NCBI RefSeq assembly: GCF_009765375.1
Contig: NZ_VTOK01000006.1
Span: 62,001-126,000 of the forward strand
Reading direction: 5' to 3'
Source of the DNA: Alteribacillus sp. YIM 98480
GTDB lineage: Bacteria; Bacillota; Bacilli; Bacillales; Marinococcaceae
DNA: 64,000 nucleotides
A program made the position numbers and the translations under genes. A model generated the notes under the pieces. It did no database searches, was not told the DNA's origin, and was given only the letters and a program-made list of their open reading frames with translations. This document shows, piece after piece, positions 62,958 through 64,000 of this stretch. How positions within the stretch are numbered: position 1 is the stretch's first letter; each line of letters starts with the position of its first letter.

Positions 62958-64000
62958 ATGAAACAAATTGAAGCAGAAGTAAATCGGTTGGTAAACATAT
63001 TGATAAAAGAGCAAAATCAAAATGGCTCATGGTCCAGCCCATTTGAAACAGGTATTTCAACCGATTGTTATATGATCATCTTATTACGCACGTTAGAAAT
63101 AAATGATGAAGAATTCATTTACAAGCTGGTTTGTAGAATTCTAAATAAGCAAGAAGAAAATGGATCATGGAAGTTATTTCATGATGAGGAAAAAGGGAAT
63201 ATATCGACAACAGTTGAAGCTTATTATGCTTTGCTGTACTCGGCTTATCGAACAAAAAACGATCCGGGTATGCGTAAAGCAAAACAGTTTATTTTAAAAA
63301 ACGGCGGTTTAAACGAAATCAATATGTTTACCAAAGTCATGTTAGCATTAACGGGTCAATACAAATGGCCACATCATTTTCCAATGCCCGTGGAATTACT
63401 ACTTTTGCCAACTTCTTTTCCAGTTAACTTTTTTGACTTTTCTGTGTATGCCAGAGCGAATCTAATTCCGATATTAATAGCTGCTGATTATAGATTTAGT
63501 ATAAAGACAGAACGGTCTCCGGATCTATCCGATTTATTTTTAAATAGAATTGATTATGGCTGGGAAAGAGAGTTACATGAATTTAGGTCCTTTCTTTCAT
63601 TTATTCAACAAGGAATAAATAAGCTGATAGGGTATCCGTACGAGCTTCATCAGTTAGCGTTAGAACGCGCTGAGCAGTATATGCTGCAGCGAATAGAAGC
63701 AGATGGGACATTTTATAGTTATTTTAGTTCTACCTTTCTAATGATTTTTGCTTTAATTGCAAGGGGCTATTCGATGCAGCATCCTGTTATCAAGAAAGCT
63801 GTTCAAGGATTGAAATCGTATCAGATCAGCATAAATAATGAAACTCATATACAGTTTACAACCGCAAATGTATGGAACACCGCTTTAATCAGCTATGGCT
63901 TACAAGAAGCAGGAATATCTTCTTCTTCGAAGACGATTCAAAAGGCTAACCAGTATTTATTGTCTAAACAGCACTTTTTATATGGTGATTGGGCTGTTCA
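62958..64000 (+). CDS. sqhC: Squalene-hopene-cyclase family sporulenol synthase, 3'-truncated by window edge
   Basis: The frame from ATG 62958 stays open to the window end (347 codons). It matches B. subtilis SqhC: QNQNGSWSSPFETGISTDCYMIILL, NISTTVEAYYALL, KAKQFILKNGGLNEINMFTKVMLAL, PMPVELLLLPTSFPVNFFDFSVYAR and DGTFYSYFSSTFLMIFALIARGYS, with QW-type repeats. SqhC cyclises tetraprenyl-beta-curcumene to sporulenol in spores. The catalytic DxDD region lies beyond the window. A GAGGGTAAG site precedes the ATG. Confidence 0.93.
   Translation, partial: MKQIEAEVNRLVNILIKEQNQNGSWSSPFETGISTDCYMIILLRTLEINDEEFIYKLVCRILNKQEENGSWKLFHDEEKGNISTTVEAYYALLYSAYRTKNDPGMRKAKQFILKNGGLNEINMFTKVMLALTGQYKWPHHFPMPVELLLLPTSFPVNFFDFSVYARANLIPILIAADYRFSIKTERSPDLSDLFLNRIDYGWERELHEFRSFLSFIQQGINKLIGYPYELHQLALERAEQYMLQRIEADGTFYSYFSSTFLMIFALIARGYSMQHPVIKKAVQGLKSYQISINNETHIQFTTANVWNTALISYGLQEAGISSSSKTIQKANQYLLSKQHFLYGDWAV

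Noticed and set aside
1-64000. CRISPR arrays, tRNA/rRNA genes, insertion sequences, prophage
   Set aside because: No regularly spaced short repeats, cloverleaf or rRNA signatures, transposase, integrase or phage structural genes were seen.

Overview
The window looks like chromosome of an endospore-forming, low-GC member of the Bacillaceae. The evidence is its spore genes (a Spo0E-like phosphatase, SspP, the coat transglutaminase Tgl, a GerA/GerC/GerB-type receptor operon, a DUF2515/YppC-like protein and sporulenol synthase SqhC), the bacillithiol-system protein YtxJ/BrxC, many TTG/GTG starts behind strong AGGAGG sites, and protein matches to Bacillus families recalled from memory. No rRNA, tRNA, CRISPR array, intact insertion sequence or prophage was seen.

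Layout. 1-3630: 3' part of purT, a LysM/beta-propeller protein and a cold-shock protein. 3900-18600: a cobalamin riboswitch with its terminator, then a tightly overlapping anaerobic corrin operon (cbiH-type fusion, cbiX, cobK, cbiC, cbiD, cbiET, cbiL, cbiF, cbiG, cbiA, cobA), a FecCD-type permease, a binding lipoprotein and, after a gap with a possible broken membrane ORF, bluB. As I recall it, the order is essentially that of the Bacillus megaterium cbi operon. 18780-46200 is housekeeping/accessory DNA: small membrane proteins, K+ channels, oxidoreductases, a thiamine-diphosphate enzyme, CYP152 peroxygenase, methylmalonyl-CoA epimerase, patatin, regulators and spore genes. 46200-49800: cysJI sulfite reductase. 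50180-53960: a small kinase, an ArsR/CDF metal pair and uvsE. 54340-58310: germination receptor operon. 58340-64000: DUF3231, a deacetylase, a decayed PEP-utilising-enzyme remnant, DUF2515 and the start of sqhC.

How genes connect: the riboswitch should shut the corrin operon when adenosylcobalamin is plentiful. CobA makes precorrin-2, which feeds cobalamin and also siroheme, the cofactor of CysI. BluB makes the lower ligand. Methylmalonyl-CoA epimerase normally works next to a B12-dependent mutase.

Most interesting observations: (1) a DsbA/FrnE-like gene at 36132-36722 whose first redox-site cysteine codon is TGA (UxxC), with a perfect 5-bp stem and an AGGUG loop at SECIS-like spacing; this is either a selenoprotein or a one-base pseudogene. 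(2) A dispersed ~165-bp structured repeat with four long copies and one truncated copy; one copy sits inside a broken YiiX-like papain-fold gene. (3) A frameshifted C-terminal remnant of a phosphoenolpyruvate-synthase-like enzyme. (4) A polysaccharide deacetylase with an in-frame TGA at codon 5, its next start lying in a hairpin. (5) Several hairpins or palindromes next to regulators that look like operators.
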